DNA of 64,000 nucleotides from Saccharothrix longispora (GCF_030852425.1 NZ_NSDM01000011.1:124001-188000), one strand, 5' to 3'; shown: positions 38,701 to 46,368, numbered from the stretch's first letter. Numbers and translations: made by a program. The notes: generated from the sequence alone by a model not told the origin.

Positions 38701-38930
38701 TCGTCGGGGCCGCCGACCAGGAGTTCGCCGAGCGGGCGGCCGACCAGGTCGTCGGCGGAGCGGACGCGGGCCAGTTCGACCGCGGCGGCGCCGGCGCGCA
38801 TGACGATGCCCTTGGGGTCGCAGAGCAGGGTGGGCGCCTCGGGCAGCGCGAGGCCGTCGAGCGTCACCTGGCCGTTCGTCGGACGCGCAGGGTCGAGCGC
38901 CACAGGAGCCCGTCCAACCCGCTTGGGCAC
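35721..38930 (-). CDS. multi-PAS GGDEF-EAL cyclic-di-GMP protein
   Basis: About 1069 residues. Four or five PAS/PAC units fill the first 640; three of them start with the same pattern (AQIGSWEYDPGTGVTVWSD, ARMGSWSYE, AQLGVWEWNLQTGDVLWSD). A GGDEF domain follows with SGDEY near 715 in place of GGDEF. The EAL domain has EALVRW near 842 and DDFGTGYSSL near 963, so phosphodiesterase activity looks intact while cyclase activity is doubtful. There is no membrane segment. GTG 38930 has GGAAGG ahead. A 40-base hairpin lies 72 bases upstream. Confidence 0.9.
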   Translation of the reverse strand: MPKRVGRAPVALDPARPTNGQVTLDGLALPEAPTLLCDPKGIVMRAGAAAVELARVRSADDLVGRPLGELLVGGPDDLRLRRADGVLVPVRVVRTQVPGTGLQAVLLVDVSDLARAAEDLRDEQRRLRTVQRVAQIGSWEYDPGTGVTVWSDNHFEMMGLDPAEVVPGAQAVLDVVHPDDYDMVASYWSNRELDGNPIDIVYRIYRPDGDLRWIRGVAEAKLRSDGRTQFITGYIRDITDQWRADRALETERARLLEAQRIARMGSWSYEASPVAAQPGRVHRSEVLLEMYAELGVVPGDDLLCGVHPDDRGRLEDLRRALLRPRRGDPDAGRTLEAEVRSELGDRVYVCRARAEFEGGRVRRLHGTIQDVTDARALERQLREDRRRLADAQRAAQLGVWEWNLQTGDVLWSDMMTLLFGVPRGEHTRYQTYLDLVHPDDRAWVDDLWQQLATEERSIQLEHRIVRRDGAVRVFRCYGVVVKGPDGLPLAVGTAQDITEQRATETRMKRSSQRFADLVSLTPVGIGLFDEGERLVDANDALCDLLGMDLEQLRGMTAGDLTHPDDPGNPLPSIDDMSAAGAERTHKVPQRILVRRDGVQVYCELHVALSVQDDGRRFWLIVFQDITERRRTAEALRHQATHDELTGLPNRALVKETLGTLLESPERSKVAVLFCDIDNFKRVNDSLGHDAGDELLVALARRLEGGLPDGCTAARLSGDEYVIICENIDRVGGVDKLATTVASLLRTVVPVHGQLVRVSASIGAAVPNGSRATGNDLLRFADAAMFEAKRSGAGRVSLASAALIASADRQVHLEGQLREALQNDGLALHFQPVVGVDGSVQTAEALVRWPHPDRGLLPPDIFLPVAEQGDLLRELDRWVLRTALKEASTWPSPGDQPVSVAVNLAGLVPGDPEFVDIVADTIAETGIEWDRVVLELVETALVDLPSRVRQSMDELVERGIRFAVDDFGTGYSSLARLKDLPAQIIKVDRRFVSGVGNDSSDFAVARAVVDMARAMGRKCVAEGVETATQFHVLRGVGVDAFQGWLFSRPVPPKEFRAVLALGPLHIPRAG

Positions 38931-39001
38931 GGTCCCACCTTCCCGTGAACACGGCAGGGATGACCGGCCCGACCGCACCCGACAGCGGCCCCTACTGGGG
39001 C

Positions 39002-39041
39002 GTCCCTCTCCATGGGTGGATATTCACCCGTGGAGAGGGAC
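39002..39041. terminator. long hairpin between malic enzyme and the GGDEF-EAL gene
   Basis: Bases 39002-39019 pair with 39024-39041 over 18 positions (16 Watson-Crick, 2 G-T) around the loop ATAT. It lies 125 bases past the malic enzyme stop and 72 bases ahead of the GGDEF-EAL start on the same strand. It could end the first transcript or act as an operator or leader structure for the second. Confidence 0.55.
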
Positions 39042-39165
39042 CGTAGCGCTTCGGAGCGTTATCGCCCACCCCCCAACGGGCTAACGAAACATCACGGTAG
39101 TGGTTTCGCTGCCGTGTTGAGGGGTGTGGACTTCGCGGCCGGAGCTCTCCCGACTCCGCCTCCGG

Positions 39166-40350
39166 TCAGGCTACTCCGTCCTGACGTGCTGCCAAGGCCA
39201 CGGCAGCGGCCACTTCGGGCCCGACGCGCGGGTCGAGGGCGCTCGGCACGATGCGGTCCGCGGCCAGGTCCTCCGAGGCCACGGCCGCGATGGCGCCCGC
39301 GGCGGCGAGCTTCATGCCCTCCGTGATCCGGGTGGCGCCGGCGTCCAGCGCGCCGCGGAAGATGCCGGGGAACGCGAGCACGTTGTTGATCTGGTTGGGG
39401 AAGTCGCTGCGCCCCGTGGCGACGACCGCGGCGTGCCGCGCGGCGACTTCCGGGTGGACCTCCGGGTCCGGGTTGGACAGCGCGAACACGACCGCGTCGG
39501 ACGCCATCGACGCGATCAGCTCCTCCCCGACCGTGGACGAGGAGACGCCCACGAACACGTCCGCCCCGCGCAGGGCCTCGGCGATGCCGCCGCGCAGGCC
39601 GCTGCCGTTGGTGCGCGCGGCCAGCTCGGCCTTCACCGGGTTGAGCCCGTCGCGGCCCTCGTGCACGATGCCCCGCGAGTCGACCAGCACGACCTCGCCC
39701 GCACCGGCCGCGAGCAGGATGTTCGCGCACGCCACGCCGGCCGCGCCCGCACCGGAGATGACGATCCGCTGGTCGGCGATGCGCTTGTCGAGCACGGTGT
39801 TCGCGCCGCGCAGCGCGGCCAGCGTGACGACCGCGGTGCCGTGCTGGTCGTCGTGCATGACCGGCACGTCCAGCGCCTCGATCAGCCGCTTCTCCAGCTC
39901 GAAGCAGCGCGGCGCGGACACGTCCTCCAGGTTGACCGCGCCGAACGACGGGCGCAGCCGGACCAGGGTCTCCACGATCTCGTCGACGTCCGTGGTGTCC
40001 AGCACCAGCGGGATCGAGTCGAGGCCGCCGAAGGTCTTGAACAGCGCCGCCTTGCCCTCCATGACCGGCAGCGACGCGCTCGCGCCGATGTCGCCCAGGC
40101 CGAGCACCGCGGTGCCGTCGCTGACCACGGCGACCAGGCGGTGCGCCCACGTGTAGCGGGCGGCCAGCGACGGGTCCCCGGCGATGGCCTGGCTGACCCG
40201 GGCCACGCCGGGCGAGTAGGCGATGGACAGCGCGCGCGAGTCGGCGAGCGACGCGGTGACGCCGATGCCCAGCTTGCCGCCCTCGTGGGCGGCGAAGATC
40301 TCGTCGTCGGTCAGCTCGGCGGTGGTCGGCTTCTCGTTCAGTGCGGTCAC
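39166..40350 (-). CDS. NAD(P)-dependent malic enzyme
   Basis: A 394-residue short-type malic enzyme, decarboxylating malate to pyruvate. It shows HEGGKLGIGVTAS, YSPGVARVSQAIA (catalytic Tyr), GLGDIGASASLPVMEGKAALF, NLEDVSAPRCFELE (metal Glu/Asp), HDDQHGTA, the nucleotide site ISGAGAAGVACANILLAAG, and FALSNPDPEVHPE. The family length is normal. It stands alone between two intergenic gaps. Confidence 0.95.
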   Translation of the reverse strand: MTALNEKPTTAELTDDEIFAAHEGGKLGIGVTASLADSRALSIAYSPGVARVSQAIAGDPSLAARYTWAHRLVAVVSDGTAVLGLGDIGASASLPVMEGKAALFKTFGGLDSIPLVLDTTDVDEIVETLVRLRPSFGAVNLEDVSAPRCFELEKRLIEALDVPVMHDDQHGTAVVTLAALRGANTVLDKRIADQRIVISGAGAAGVACANILLAAGAGEVVLVDSRGIVHEGRDGLNPVKAELAARTNGSGLRGGIAEALRGADVFVGVSSSTVGEELIASMASDAVVFALSNPDPEVHPEVAARHAAVVATGRSDFPNQINNVLAFPGIFRGALDAGATRITEGMKLAAAGAIAAVASEDLAADRIVPSALDPRVGPEVAAAVALAARQDGVA

Positions 40351-40624
40351 GGGAGTCCCTCCTGCGGTGCGCGATTCCTGCGGCGCACCGGACCGGCGTT
40401 GTCACGCGGGTCTGCGGGGCCTGGCTGCGGGCTCCGCCACGCGGTCAGCGCGGCGTCCCTGGGGGGCGGTGTCCGGCAAGCATGGCAGTGATCAGGACCG
40501 CTGTCTGCGACGGGGGTCACAGTCTTTCCGCAGGTCAGAGCGGGTTTTCGCAGAACGTACGTCCGGTTTTCTGAACCGACCGGTCAGTTTCCGCAGGCAG
40601 GATCGGTCAAGAGCCGGCACGTTC

Positions 40625-40630
40625 TAGGGT
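40625..40630 (+). promoter_or_regulatory. -10 box for a leaderless transcript
   Basis: TAGGGT is followed by six bases and then the ATG at 40637. Transcription would start at or next to the A of the start codon. There is no ribosome site. Confidence 0.55.
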
Positions 40631-40636
40631 GACGCC

Positions 40637-41230
40637 ATGCAGGCACGTGAGCTGAAAATTCCCGGCACGTTCGAGTTCACCCCTTCGGTGTTCGGCGACG
40701 ACCGCGGCCTCTTCGTCGCGCCGTTCCAGGAGGCGGCGTTCGTCGAGGCCGTCGGGCACCCGCTGCGGGTCGCCCAGACCAACCACAGCGAGTCGCGGCG
40801 CGGCGTCGTCCGGGGCCTGCACTACGCCGACGTGCCGCCGGGGCAGTCCAAGTACGTGCACTGCCCGCGCGGCCGGCTGCTCGACGTCGTGGTGGACCTG
40901 CGGGTGGGCTCGCCGACGTTCGGCGAGTGGGACGCCGTGGAGCTGTCGCCCGACCGGTTCAACTCGGTCTACGTGCCGGAGGGCCTCGGTCACGCGCTGA
41001 TGGCGCTGGAGGACGGCACGATCACGTCGTACCTGTGCTCCGAGGGCTTCAACCCGAAGGCCGAGCGCGCCGTGCACCCCCTGTCGCTCGGCCTGCCGTG
41101 GCCGGCCGACGTCGAGCCCGTGCTGTCCCCCAAGGACGCCGCCGCGCCGTCGGTGGACGAGGCCCGCGAGGCGGGCCTGCTGCCGTCCTACGACGAGTGC
41201 GCCACCTGGTACGCGACGCTGCGCGACTGA
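40637..41230 (+). CDS. dTDP-4-keto-6-deoxyhexose 3,5-epimerase family protein
   Basis: A 197-residue cupin of the RmlC family. It has RGLHY with the catalytic His near 63, a lysine in GQSKYV, VVVDLRVGSPTFGEWDAVELS, and YVPEGLGHALMAL. The region SYLCSEGFNPKAERAVHPL resembles epimerases of antibiotic deoxysugar pathways more than rhamnose RmlC (which has YY there). No other sugar gene is nearby, so the pathway is open. The transcript is likely leaderless. Confidence 0.85.
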   Translation: MQARELKIPGTFEFTPSVFGDDRGLFVAPFQEAAFVEAVGHPLRVAQTNHSESRRGVVRGLHYADVPPGQSKYVHCPRGRLLDVVVDLRVGSPTFGEWDAVELSPDRFNSVYVPEGLGHALMALEDGTITSYLCSEGFNPKAERAVHPLSLGLPWPADVEPVLSPKDAAAPSVDEAREAGLLPSYDECATWYATLRD

Positions 41231-41237
41231 GGCCCCC

Positions 41238-41552
41238 TCACCCCAGCCGGCGCGGGCGCGGCCACAGGCGGTACCGGACCACCCCGACCACCTCGGCCGC
41301 GCCCAGCGTGCGCGAGTCCGTAGAGCCGAACGGGTTGTCGCCCTCGACGTGCCACCCCCCGTCGACCTCCCGCACGGCGCGCTTGATCGACAGCTGACCG
41401 GGCCTGGCGTGCCACCTGACCAGCACGAGATCACCCGGTGCCGGTGTCCGCCCGTGGCGGACGAGCACGACGTCACCGGTCCGCAGGGTCGGGGACATGG
41501 ACGGCCCGACCACCCGAACCAGCGGCAACGGGTTGCCGTCCGACGGTGCCAA
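41238..41552 (-). CDS. sodX: nickel superoxide dismutase maturation protease (S26 family)
   Basis: 104 residues. It is a small signal-peptidase-like enzyme with the catalytic Ser in VVGPSMSPTLRTGD and Lys in LSIKRAVREV, and no membrane anchor. Such proteases sit next to sodN and remove the Ni-SOD propeptide to expose His1. The start is a TTG at 41552 with TGGAGG 6 bases ahead. It is divergent from sodN across a 78-bp shared promoter region. Confidence 0.9.
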   Translation of the reverse strand: MAPSDGNPLPLVRVVGPSMSPTLRTGDVVLVRHGRTPAPGDLVLVRWHARPGQLSIKRAVREVDGGWHVEGDNPFGSTDSRTLGAAEVVGVVRYRLWPRPRRLG

Positions 41553-41630
41553 CGATCACCTCCACCTGCTCGCCCCACGGTCCCGGAGTAGGGTTCCGCA
41601 CGTCGGAGCATCCACTCTCAGGGAGGAAAG

Positions 41631-42050
41631 ATGCGACTTCTGTCGCGCATCCGTTCACTCCGCCGCCCGCTCCTGGAGGCCACCGCGCACTGCGACCTCC
41701 CGTGCGGTGTTTACGACCCGGCCCAGGCCCGGATCGAGGCCGAGTCGGTCAAGGCGATTCAGGAGAAGTACCAGGCGAACGAGGACCCCGAGTTCCGCGC
41801 CCGCGCCATCCTCATCAAGGAGCAGCGCTCGGACCTCGTGAAGCACCACCTGTGGGTGCTGTGGACCGACTACTTCAAGCCGCCGCACTTCGAGAAGTAC
41901 CCGGAGCTGCACGACCTGTTCAACCGGGCCACGAAGGCCGCCGGCGCGTCGGGCGCCAAGGGCTCCATGGACCCCGCCAAGGGCCAGGAGCTGCTCGACC
42001 TGATCGCCCAGATCGACAAGATCTTCTGGGAGACCAAGGCCGCGGCCTGA
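41631..42050 (+). CDS. sodN: nickel superoxide dismutase
   Basis: 139 residues. A 19-residue basic propeptide (MRLLSRIRSLRRPLLEATA) precedes the nickel hook HCDLPCGVY, so mature His1 is residue 20 and the Ni ligands are His1, Cys2 and Cys6 of the mature enzyme. The rest is the four-helix bundle (KAIQEKYQANEDPEFRARA, VLWTDYFKPPHFEKYP). The ATG at 41631 has GGGAGG 4 bases ahead. It detoxifies superoxide and is processed by the divergent S26 protease. Confidence 0.97.
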   Translation: MRLLSRIRSLRRPLLEATAHCDLPCGVYDPAQARIEAESVKAIQEKYQANEDPEFRARAILIKEQRSDLVKHHLWVLWTDYFKPPHFEKYPELHDLFNRATKAAGASGAKGSMDPAKGQELLDLIAQIDKIFWETKAAA

Positions 42051-42174
42051 TCACCGGCACCACCACGGCGCCGATCGGCGGAGGTCCCCTCCACCCGGTC
42101 GGCGCCGTTCCACGTCCGCGGTCGGACGCCCGGCCGGGCCGGCGATTCCAGCTCGATGCCGCATAATCGAACGC

Positions 42175-42486
42175 ATGTTCGAGGGCCTGAACCCGATCCC
42201 GCCGCCGCGCACCCGCCAGATCCAGGTGAAGCCGGCCCGCCCGGTCTGGGTCGACCTGGGTGCGGTCTTCCGGGTCGGGTGGCCCCGCCGCGTCGTCCCC
42301 GACGGCCTGGACCTCCAGGCCACCGTGCCGGGCGAGCTGCACCTCTGGTCCCTGACCACCACGGGCCACTGGGTCGGCTACGTGACGTTCGCGATCGCCG
42401 GCGAGGGCCGCCACGTGCAGGTCTCCCAGTGGGTCCTGTCCGCCACCCTCCAACCCCGCTCCGACCACCGCGCCCGGCCGTCGTGA
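42175..42486 (+). CDS. small protein of unknown function
   Basis: 103 residues with no signal peptide. A Pro-rich start (MFEGLNPIPPPRTRQIQVKPARPVW) is followed by mixed strands (LDLQATVPGELHLWSLTTTGHWVGYVTFAIA). CATAAT lies 7 bases before the ATG, so a leaderless transcript is likely. The codon bias fits its neighbours. No family is recognised. Confidence 0.65.
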   Translation: MFEGLNPIPPPRTRQIQVKPARPVWVDLGAVFRVGWPRRVVPDGLDLQATVPGELHLWSLTTTGHWVGYVTFAIAGEGRHVQVSQWVLSATLQPRSDHRARPS

Positions 42487-42554
42487 ACACCCGCGTGGCC
42501 GGCGGCACGCCGACGCGCGGGACACGGTGGGTGCGCCGTCCGTAGGATCGGCCC

Positions 42555-43160
42555 GTGACTTCACACGTGTACCTGCTGCGGCACGGGCAGACGGAGTGGT
42601 CCGAGACCGGGCGGCACACGGGGCGGACCGACGTGCCGCTCACCGAGGCCGGCGTGCAGCAAGCCCGGCGGGCCGGGGCGGTGCTCGCGCGGTTGCGCGG
42701 GACCGACCGGCCGGCCGCCCTCGTGCTGGCCAGCCCCCGGCAGCGGGCGTGGCGGACCGCCGAGCTGGCCGGCCTGCACGACGCGGAGCGGACCGAGGAC
42801 CTCGGCGAGTGGCACTACGGCGACTACGAGGGGTTGACCACGCCGCAGATCCGGGAGACGGTGCCCGGCTGGACCGTGTGGTCGCACCCCACCCCCGGTG
42901 GCGAGACGGCCGAGCAGGTCCACGAGCGGGCCGTCCGGGTGCTGGACCGGGCGCGCACCGCGCTCGTGGGCGGCGACGTGGTGCTGGTCGGGCACGGGCA
43001 CTTCAGCCGCGTCCTCGTCGCCACCTGGCTGGGCCTGCCGCCCAGTGAGGGCGTCCACTTCGGACTCGACCCGGGGGGCACCACGGTCCTCGGCGACGAG
43101 CGCGGCGACCCCCAGGTGCGTCGGTTGAACGTGCCCGCCTGGGAGTTCGACCTTGAGTGA
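42555..43160 (+). CDS. histidine phosphatase family protein
   Basis: 201 residues. The RHG motif VYLLRHGQTEWSETGRHTGRTDVPL carries the catalytic His near 10. The second Arg is in LASPRQRAWRTAELAG and the second His in VLVGHGHFSRVL. It resembles the Rv3214-type acid phosphatases annotated as phosphoglycerate mutase-like. TAGGAT lies exactly 6 bases before the GTG, suggesting leaderless expression. It overlaps the acetyltransferase start by 8 bases. Confidence 0.92.
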   Translation: MTSHVYLLRHGQTEWSETGRHTGRTDVPLTEAGVQQARRAGAVLARLRGTDRPAALVLASPRQRAWRTAELAGLHDAERTEDLGEWHYGDYEGLTTPQIRETVPGWTVWSHPTPGGETAEQVHERAVRVLDRARTALVGGDVVLVGHGHFSRVLVATWLGLPPSEGVHFGLDPGGTTVLGDERGDPQVRRLNVPAWEFDLE

Positions 43161-43653
43161 CCCGCGCATCCGGCGCATCCGCCCCGCGGACGTGCCCGCC
43201 GCCGTGCGCCTCGTCGAGGAGCTGGCCGAGTACGAGCGCGCCCGCCAGGAGTGCGGGCTGACGGAGGAACAGCTGCACCACGCCCTCTTCCGCGACGCGC
43301 CCGCGCTGTTCGGGCACGTGGCCGAAGTGGACGGCGCCGTCGTCGGCACGGCCCTGTGGTTCCTCGACTTCTCCACCTGGCGCGGCACGCACGGCATCCA
43401 CCTCGAGGACCTCTACGTCCGGCCGGCGCACCGCGGCGACGGCCTCGGCAAGGCGCTGCTCCGCGCCCTGGCCGAGGAGTGCGTCGCCCACGGCTACGCG
43501 CGGCTGGAGTGGTCGGTGCTCGACTGGAACGCGCCCGCGATCGGCTTCTACCGGGCGCTCGGCGCGGTCCCGCAGGACGAGTGGACCGTCTTCCGGCTCA
43601 CGGACGAGGCCTTGACCCGCTTGGGTTCGGCTCCGTCAGGACGGGACGGCTGA
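43153..43653 (+). CDS. GNAT-family N-acetyltransferase
   Basis: 166 residues. The GNAT fold shows the acetyl-CoA loop VRPAHRGDGLGKALLRALAEE and LEDLYVRP, and ends with WSVLDWNAPAIGFYRALGAVPQDEW. This is the diamine (spermidine/spermine) acetyltransferase-like pattern. TTG 43153 overlaps the phosphatase stop by 8 bases. Its 3' end overlaps the converging membrane-protein gene by 56 bases. Confidence 0.9.
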   Translation: MSDPRIRRIRPADVPAAVRLVEELAEYERARQECGLTEEQLHHALFRDAPALFGHVAEVDGAVVGTALWFLDFSTWRGTHGIHLEDLYVRPAHRGDGLGKALLRALAEECVAHGYARLEWSVLDWNAPAIGFYRALGAVPQDEWTVFRLTDEALTRLGSAPSGRDG

Positions 43654-44116
43654 CGGCGGCCTGCCGCACCACCCCCACCCACCACAGCACGGTGAACGCG
43701 ATGACCGTCGGGTTCTTCACGAACAGCAGCACGGCCAGGTAGGTCTGCCGCCACGCCTCGGGCAGCAGCGCGCCCGCGGCCTCCAGGCCGACGTCGAACA
43801 CCAGGGCCGCCGCCGACATCAGCACGACGTGCCAGCCCAGCGACGGCCAGTGCCGCCGGACGAACGCCCGCGCGCCGGGCCAGTCCGGCCGCTCGCCCCG
43901 CAGCGCCACCCGCCACACCAGCACGACGAGCGCGATCCGCACCCCCGCCACCAGCACCTCGGACGCCAGGACCGGCCCGGACGACAGCCACCCACCGACG
44001 ACCACGAGCCGCTGCACGGACGCGATCAGCGACAACCCCACGACCCAGGGCCAGTGCCGCAGGTAGAACCCGGCAGCCCAGCGCAGCACGTCGAGCGCCA
44101 ACGACAGCTCTCGCAC
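43598..44116 (-). CDS. membrane protein divergent from marR
   Basis: 172 residues with four or five hydrophobic segments (HWPWVVGLSLIASVQRLVVV, VLVAGVRIALVVLVW, LGWHVVLMSAAALVF, VIAFTVLWWVGVV). GTG 44116 has GAGGGGG ahead. A MarR palindrome lies 17 bases upstream, so it is the probable MarR target. The family is unknown. Confidence 0.72.
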   Translation of the reverse strand: MRELSLALDVLRWAAGFYLRHWPWVVGLSLIASVQRLVVVGGWLSSGPVLASEVLVAGVRIALVVLVWRVALRGERPDWPGARAFVRRHWPSLGWHVVLMSAAALVFDVGLEAAGALLPEAWRQTYLAVLLFVKNPTVIAFTVLWWVGVVRQAAVSRPVLTEPNPSGSRPRP

Positions 44117-44132
44117 CCCAACCCCCTCAGTC

Positions 44133-44169
44133 GGCAAATATTTTAGTTCAGTGTACTGAAATATTTGCC
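44133..44169. promoter_or_regulatory. MarR operator in the divergent promoter
   Basis: A 37-bp nested palindrome. The outer arms are GGCAAATATTT (44133-44143) and its complement (44159-44169); inside lies TTCAGT-GT-ACTGAA (44147-44160). It is strikingly AT-rich for this genome and sits between the divergent membrane-protein and marR genes. Confidence 0.8.
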
Positions 44170-44186
44170 CGGGTAAAGTGAACGGC

Positions 44187-44618
44187 ATGGACCACGGGCG
44201 CGAGCTGAGCACGGCGGTCGTCGCGTTCCACGAGGCGGTCGGCGCGCACCTGGGCGTCACCGCGGTGGACCAGCGCGCGCTCGCGCTGATCGGCAGCAAG
44301 GGGCCGATGAGCGCCGGCGAACTGGCGAAGGAGATCAACCTGACCCCCGGCGCGGTCACCGGCGTGGCGGACCGGCTCGAACGGGCCGGGTTGGTGCGCC
44401 GCGAACCCGATCCCGACGACCGCCGGCGGGTGGTGATCAGCGCGGTGCCCGGCGCGTTCGGCCGGGTGTTCGCGGGCCTGAGCGCGGCGATGGCCGAGCT
44501 GGGCGCCCGCTACACGCCCGAGCAGCAGCGGGTCATCGGCGACTGGGTGCAGCGCACGGTCGAGGTGCTCAAGGAGCAGACCAGGCTGCTCACCGGGGAC
44601 GAACGCCTCAGGTCGTAG
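44187..44618 (+). CDS. MarR-family transcriptional regulator
   Basis: 143 residues. The winged helix reads ALALIGSKGPMSAGELAKEINLTPGAVTGVADRLERAGLVRREPDPDDRR with the typical basic wing. ATG 44187 is chosen. GTG 44178 adds three residues. It is divergent from a membrane protein with a large palindrome in between, so it probably represses both. Its 3' end overlaps the converging methyltransferase gene by 11 bases. Confidence 0.92.
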   Translation: MDHGRELSTAVVAFHEAVGAHLGVTAVDQRALALIGSKGPMSAGELAKEINLTPGAVTGVADRLERAGLVRREPDPDDRRRVVISAVPGAFGRVFAGLSAAMAELGARYTPEQQRVIGDWVQRTVEVLKEQTRLLTGDERLRS

Positions 44619-45414
44619 GCCGCTTCACGCACACCGCGCCGTACGCGACGGCCTCGGCGCCGGTCTCCAGCTCGTCCTCGCCGCGCCACCGGGTCGCCAG
44701 CACCAAGCCGGGCTCCAGCAGCTCCCAGCCGTCCAGCATGACCTCCAGCGCGGCCTTGGACCGCGCCACCATCGGCATCACGGTGCCCTCGGCCACGCCG
44801 ATCAGCTCCTCCACGACGGAGGGCTGCACGTCGCAGGTCAGGTGGCTCACCACCAGCACGCTGCCGTCGGCCAGGGCGTCGCGGTAGCCGGCGACCACCC
44901 CGGCCGGGTCGTCCTCGTCCGGCACGAACGGCAGGATCGCGACCATCAGCACGGCGACCGGCTCGGCCAGGTCGAGCATCCCGCGCACCTCGGGCGCGCC
45001 GAGCACGGCGGCCACGTCGCGGATGTCGGCCTCGGCGATGGCGGCGCCCGCGTTGCCCCGCAGCATCGCGCGGCTGTGCGCCACGGTGGTCGGGTCGTGG
45101 TCCACGTACACCACGCGGCACGTCGGGTCGACCTGCTGGGCGACCTCGTGGACGTTGCCGGCGGTGGGGATGCCGGAGCCGAGGTCGAGGAACTGGCGGA
45201 TGCCCCGCGACACGCACTCGCGCACGGCCCGGCGCAGGAACGCGCGGCTGTGCTGGACCATCGCGGCGGCGGGGACGTGCCGCATCGACCGCTCGGCGTA
45301 CTCGCGGTCGACGGCGAAGTTGTGCGCGCCGCCGAGGTAGTAGTCGTAGAGCCGGGCCGCGTTCGGCCGGTCGACGTCACCCGACGTCGACACCCACCTC
45401 GGGGGGTTCTGCAC
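44608..45414 (-). CDS. SAM-dependent methyltransferase (DUF574 family)
   Basis: 268 residues. It shows the actinobacterial DUF574 layout: NAARLYDYYLGGAHNFAVDRE, RAFLRRAVRECVSRGIRQFLDLGSGIPTAGNVHEVAQ (SAM loop), VYVDHDPTTVAHSRAML and an LVVSHLT strand. GTG 45414 with GGTGAGG 6 bases ahead is preferred over 45438. The family is abundant in actinomycetes and its substrates are unknown. Confidence 0.9.
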   Translation of the reverse strand: MQNPPRWVSTSGDVDRPNAARLYDYYLGGAHNFAVDREYAERSMRHVPAAAMVQHSRAFLRRAVRECVSRGIRQFLDLGSGIPTAGNVHEVAQQVDPTCRVVYVDHDPTTVAHSRAMLRGNAGAAIAEADIRDVAAVLGAPEVRGMLDLAEPVAVLMVAILPFVPDEDDPAGVVAGYRDALADGSVLVVSHLTCDVQPSVVEELIGVAEGTVMPMVARSKAALEVMLDGWELLEPGLVLATRWRGEDELETGAEAVAYGAVCVKRPTT

Positions 45415-45563
45415 TGCGCACCTCACCCTGCACGGCACCCGGAGCGGCGTGAACGCCTGCCAGACCGTATCTGGCTACTCCGTTCGTGTCCATCCGCCAA
45501 ATGTGAACACGCAGGGTGATTGTGACTGGTGGGTGCCGGTTCGACCAAACCCGCTGGATGGCT

Positions 45564-45607
45564 CCCGGCCGAGGGGACGGCGCAGGGGTCCTGCCCCCTC
45601 GGCCGGG
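45564..45607 (-). terminator. terminator hairpin after the serine protease
   Basis: CCCGGCCGAGGGG (45564-45576) pairs perfectly with 45595-45607 across an 18-base loop, 12 bases beyond the protease stop. Confidence 0.75.
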
Positions 45608-45618
45608 CGGTTCGGGCG

Positions 45619-46368
45619 TCAGACGCCCGCGTAGGAGCGGATCCAGTCGCGGTAGCGGGTGACGGCGGTGTAGTTCGACCGGGTGGAGCGGTCGGAGGTG
45701 GAGGCGACGCCGACCTGGTAGCGGCGGCCGTCGACCGGGCTGGTGGCGAACATCGGGCCGCCCGAGTCGCCGCCGGCGGCGATGCCGTTCACGCGGGTCA
45801 CCGAGATGGCGATGCCACCGCGGTAGTCACGCCCGTTGACCGACGTGACGCGGGTGTCGGCGTACTTGAGGTAGCGCGACTGGCAGTTGATCTCCGGCTG
45901 GTTGGTGCAGGTGGCGCCCCAGCCGTAGAGCTGCACGGTCTGGTTGACCGCGACCGCGGTGGTGGTGCCCAGCGGCGCGTAGGTGCCGGAGACCGAGCGG
46001 TCGATCTGGGCCAGGGCCAGGTCCACCGACGGGTGCTGGATGATCCGGGTGGCGGTCACCAGGGTGCCGCCCGTGGTCTGGTCGAGGCTGCCGACCCGGA
46101 AGGTGTAGGTGCCCGCGGACGCCACGCAGTGCTGCGCGGTCAGGATCCAGGTCGGGGCGATGATCGTGGCCGAGCAGTTCTGCTGGCCGTTGCGGAACAG
46201 GCGGGCCGCCCACGGCGCGTTGGTCGCCGTGCCGCCGCCGATGATGTACGGCGTGACGTCGTCGGCCGGCGCCGCGGAGGCCGTCGGGGCCAGCGTGGTC
46301 AGCGCGAACGCGGACAGCAGTGCGGTAGTGGCTCCGACCACCGCGGACAGGGCGCGATTGAGTCGCAT
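45619..46368 (-). CDS. secreted trypsin-like serine protease (S1)
   Basis: 249 residues. A Sec signal peptide (about 1-32, ending TASA/AP) is followed by a short propiece and IIGGGTATNAPW. The catalytic triad is His in LTAQHCVAS, Asp in VDLALAQI and Ser in IAAGGDSGGPMF. Four Cys in the mature part can form two disulfides. It lacks the large extra domains of other actinomycete proteases. A terminator follows directly. Confidence 0.94.
   Translation of the reverse strand: MRLNRALSAVVGATTALLSAFALTTLAPTASAAPADDVTPYIIGGGTATNAPWAARLFRNGQQNCSATIIAPTWILTAQHCVASAGTYTFRVGSLDQTTGGTLVTATRIIQHPSVDLALAQIDRSVSGTYAPLGTTTAVAVNQTVQLYGWGATCTNQPEINCQSRYLKYADTRVTSVNGRDYRGGIAISVTRVNGIAAGGDSGGPMFATSPVDGRRYQVGVASTSDRSTRSNYTAVTRYRDWIRSYAGV

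Noticed and set aside
35706-38948. A 1080-codon plus-strand frame opposite the GGDEF-EAL gene
   Set aside because: It is His/Arg/Gln-rich shadow coding. The minus strand has clear PAS, GGDEF and EAL motifs.
40351-40636. Hidden gene or riboswitch between malic enzyme and the epimerase
   Set aside because: No convincing frame or conserved fold was seen. Only the -10 box near 40625 could be supported.
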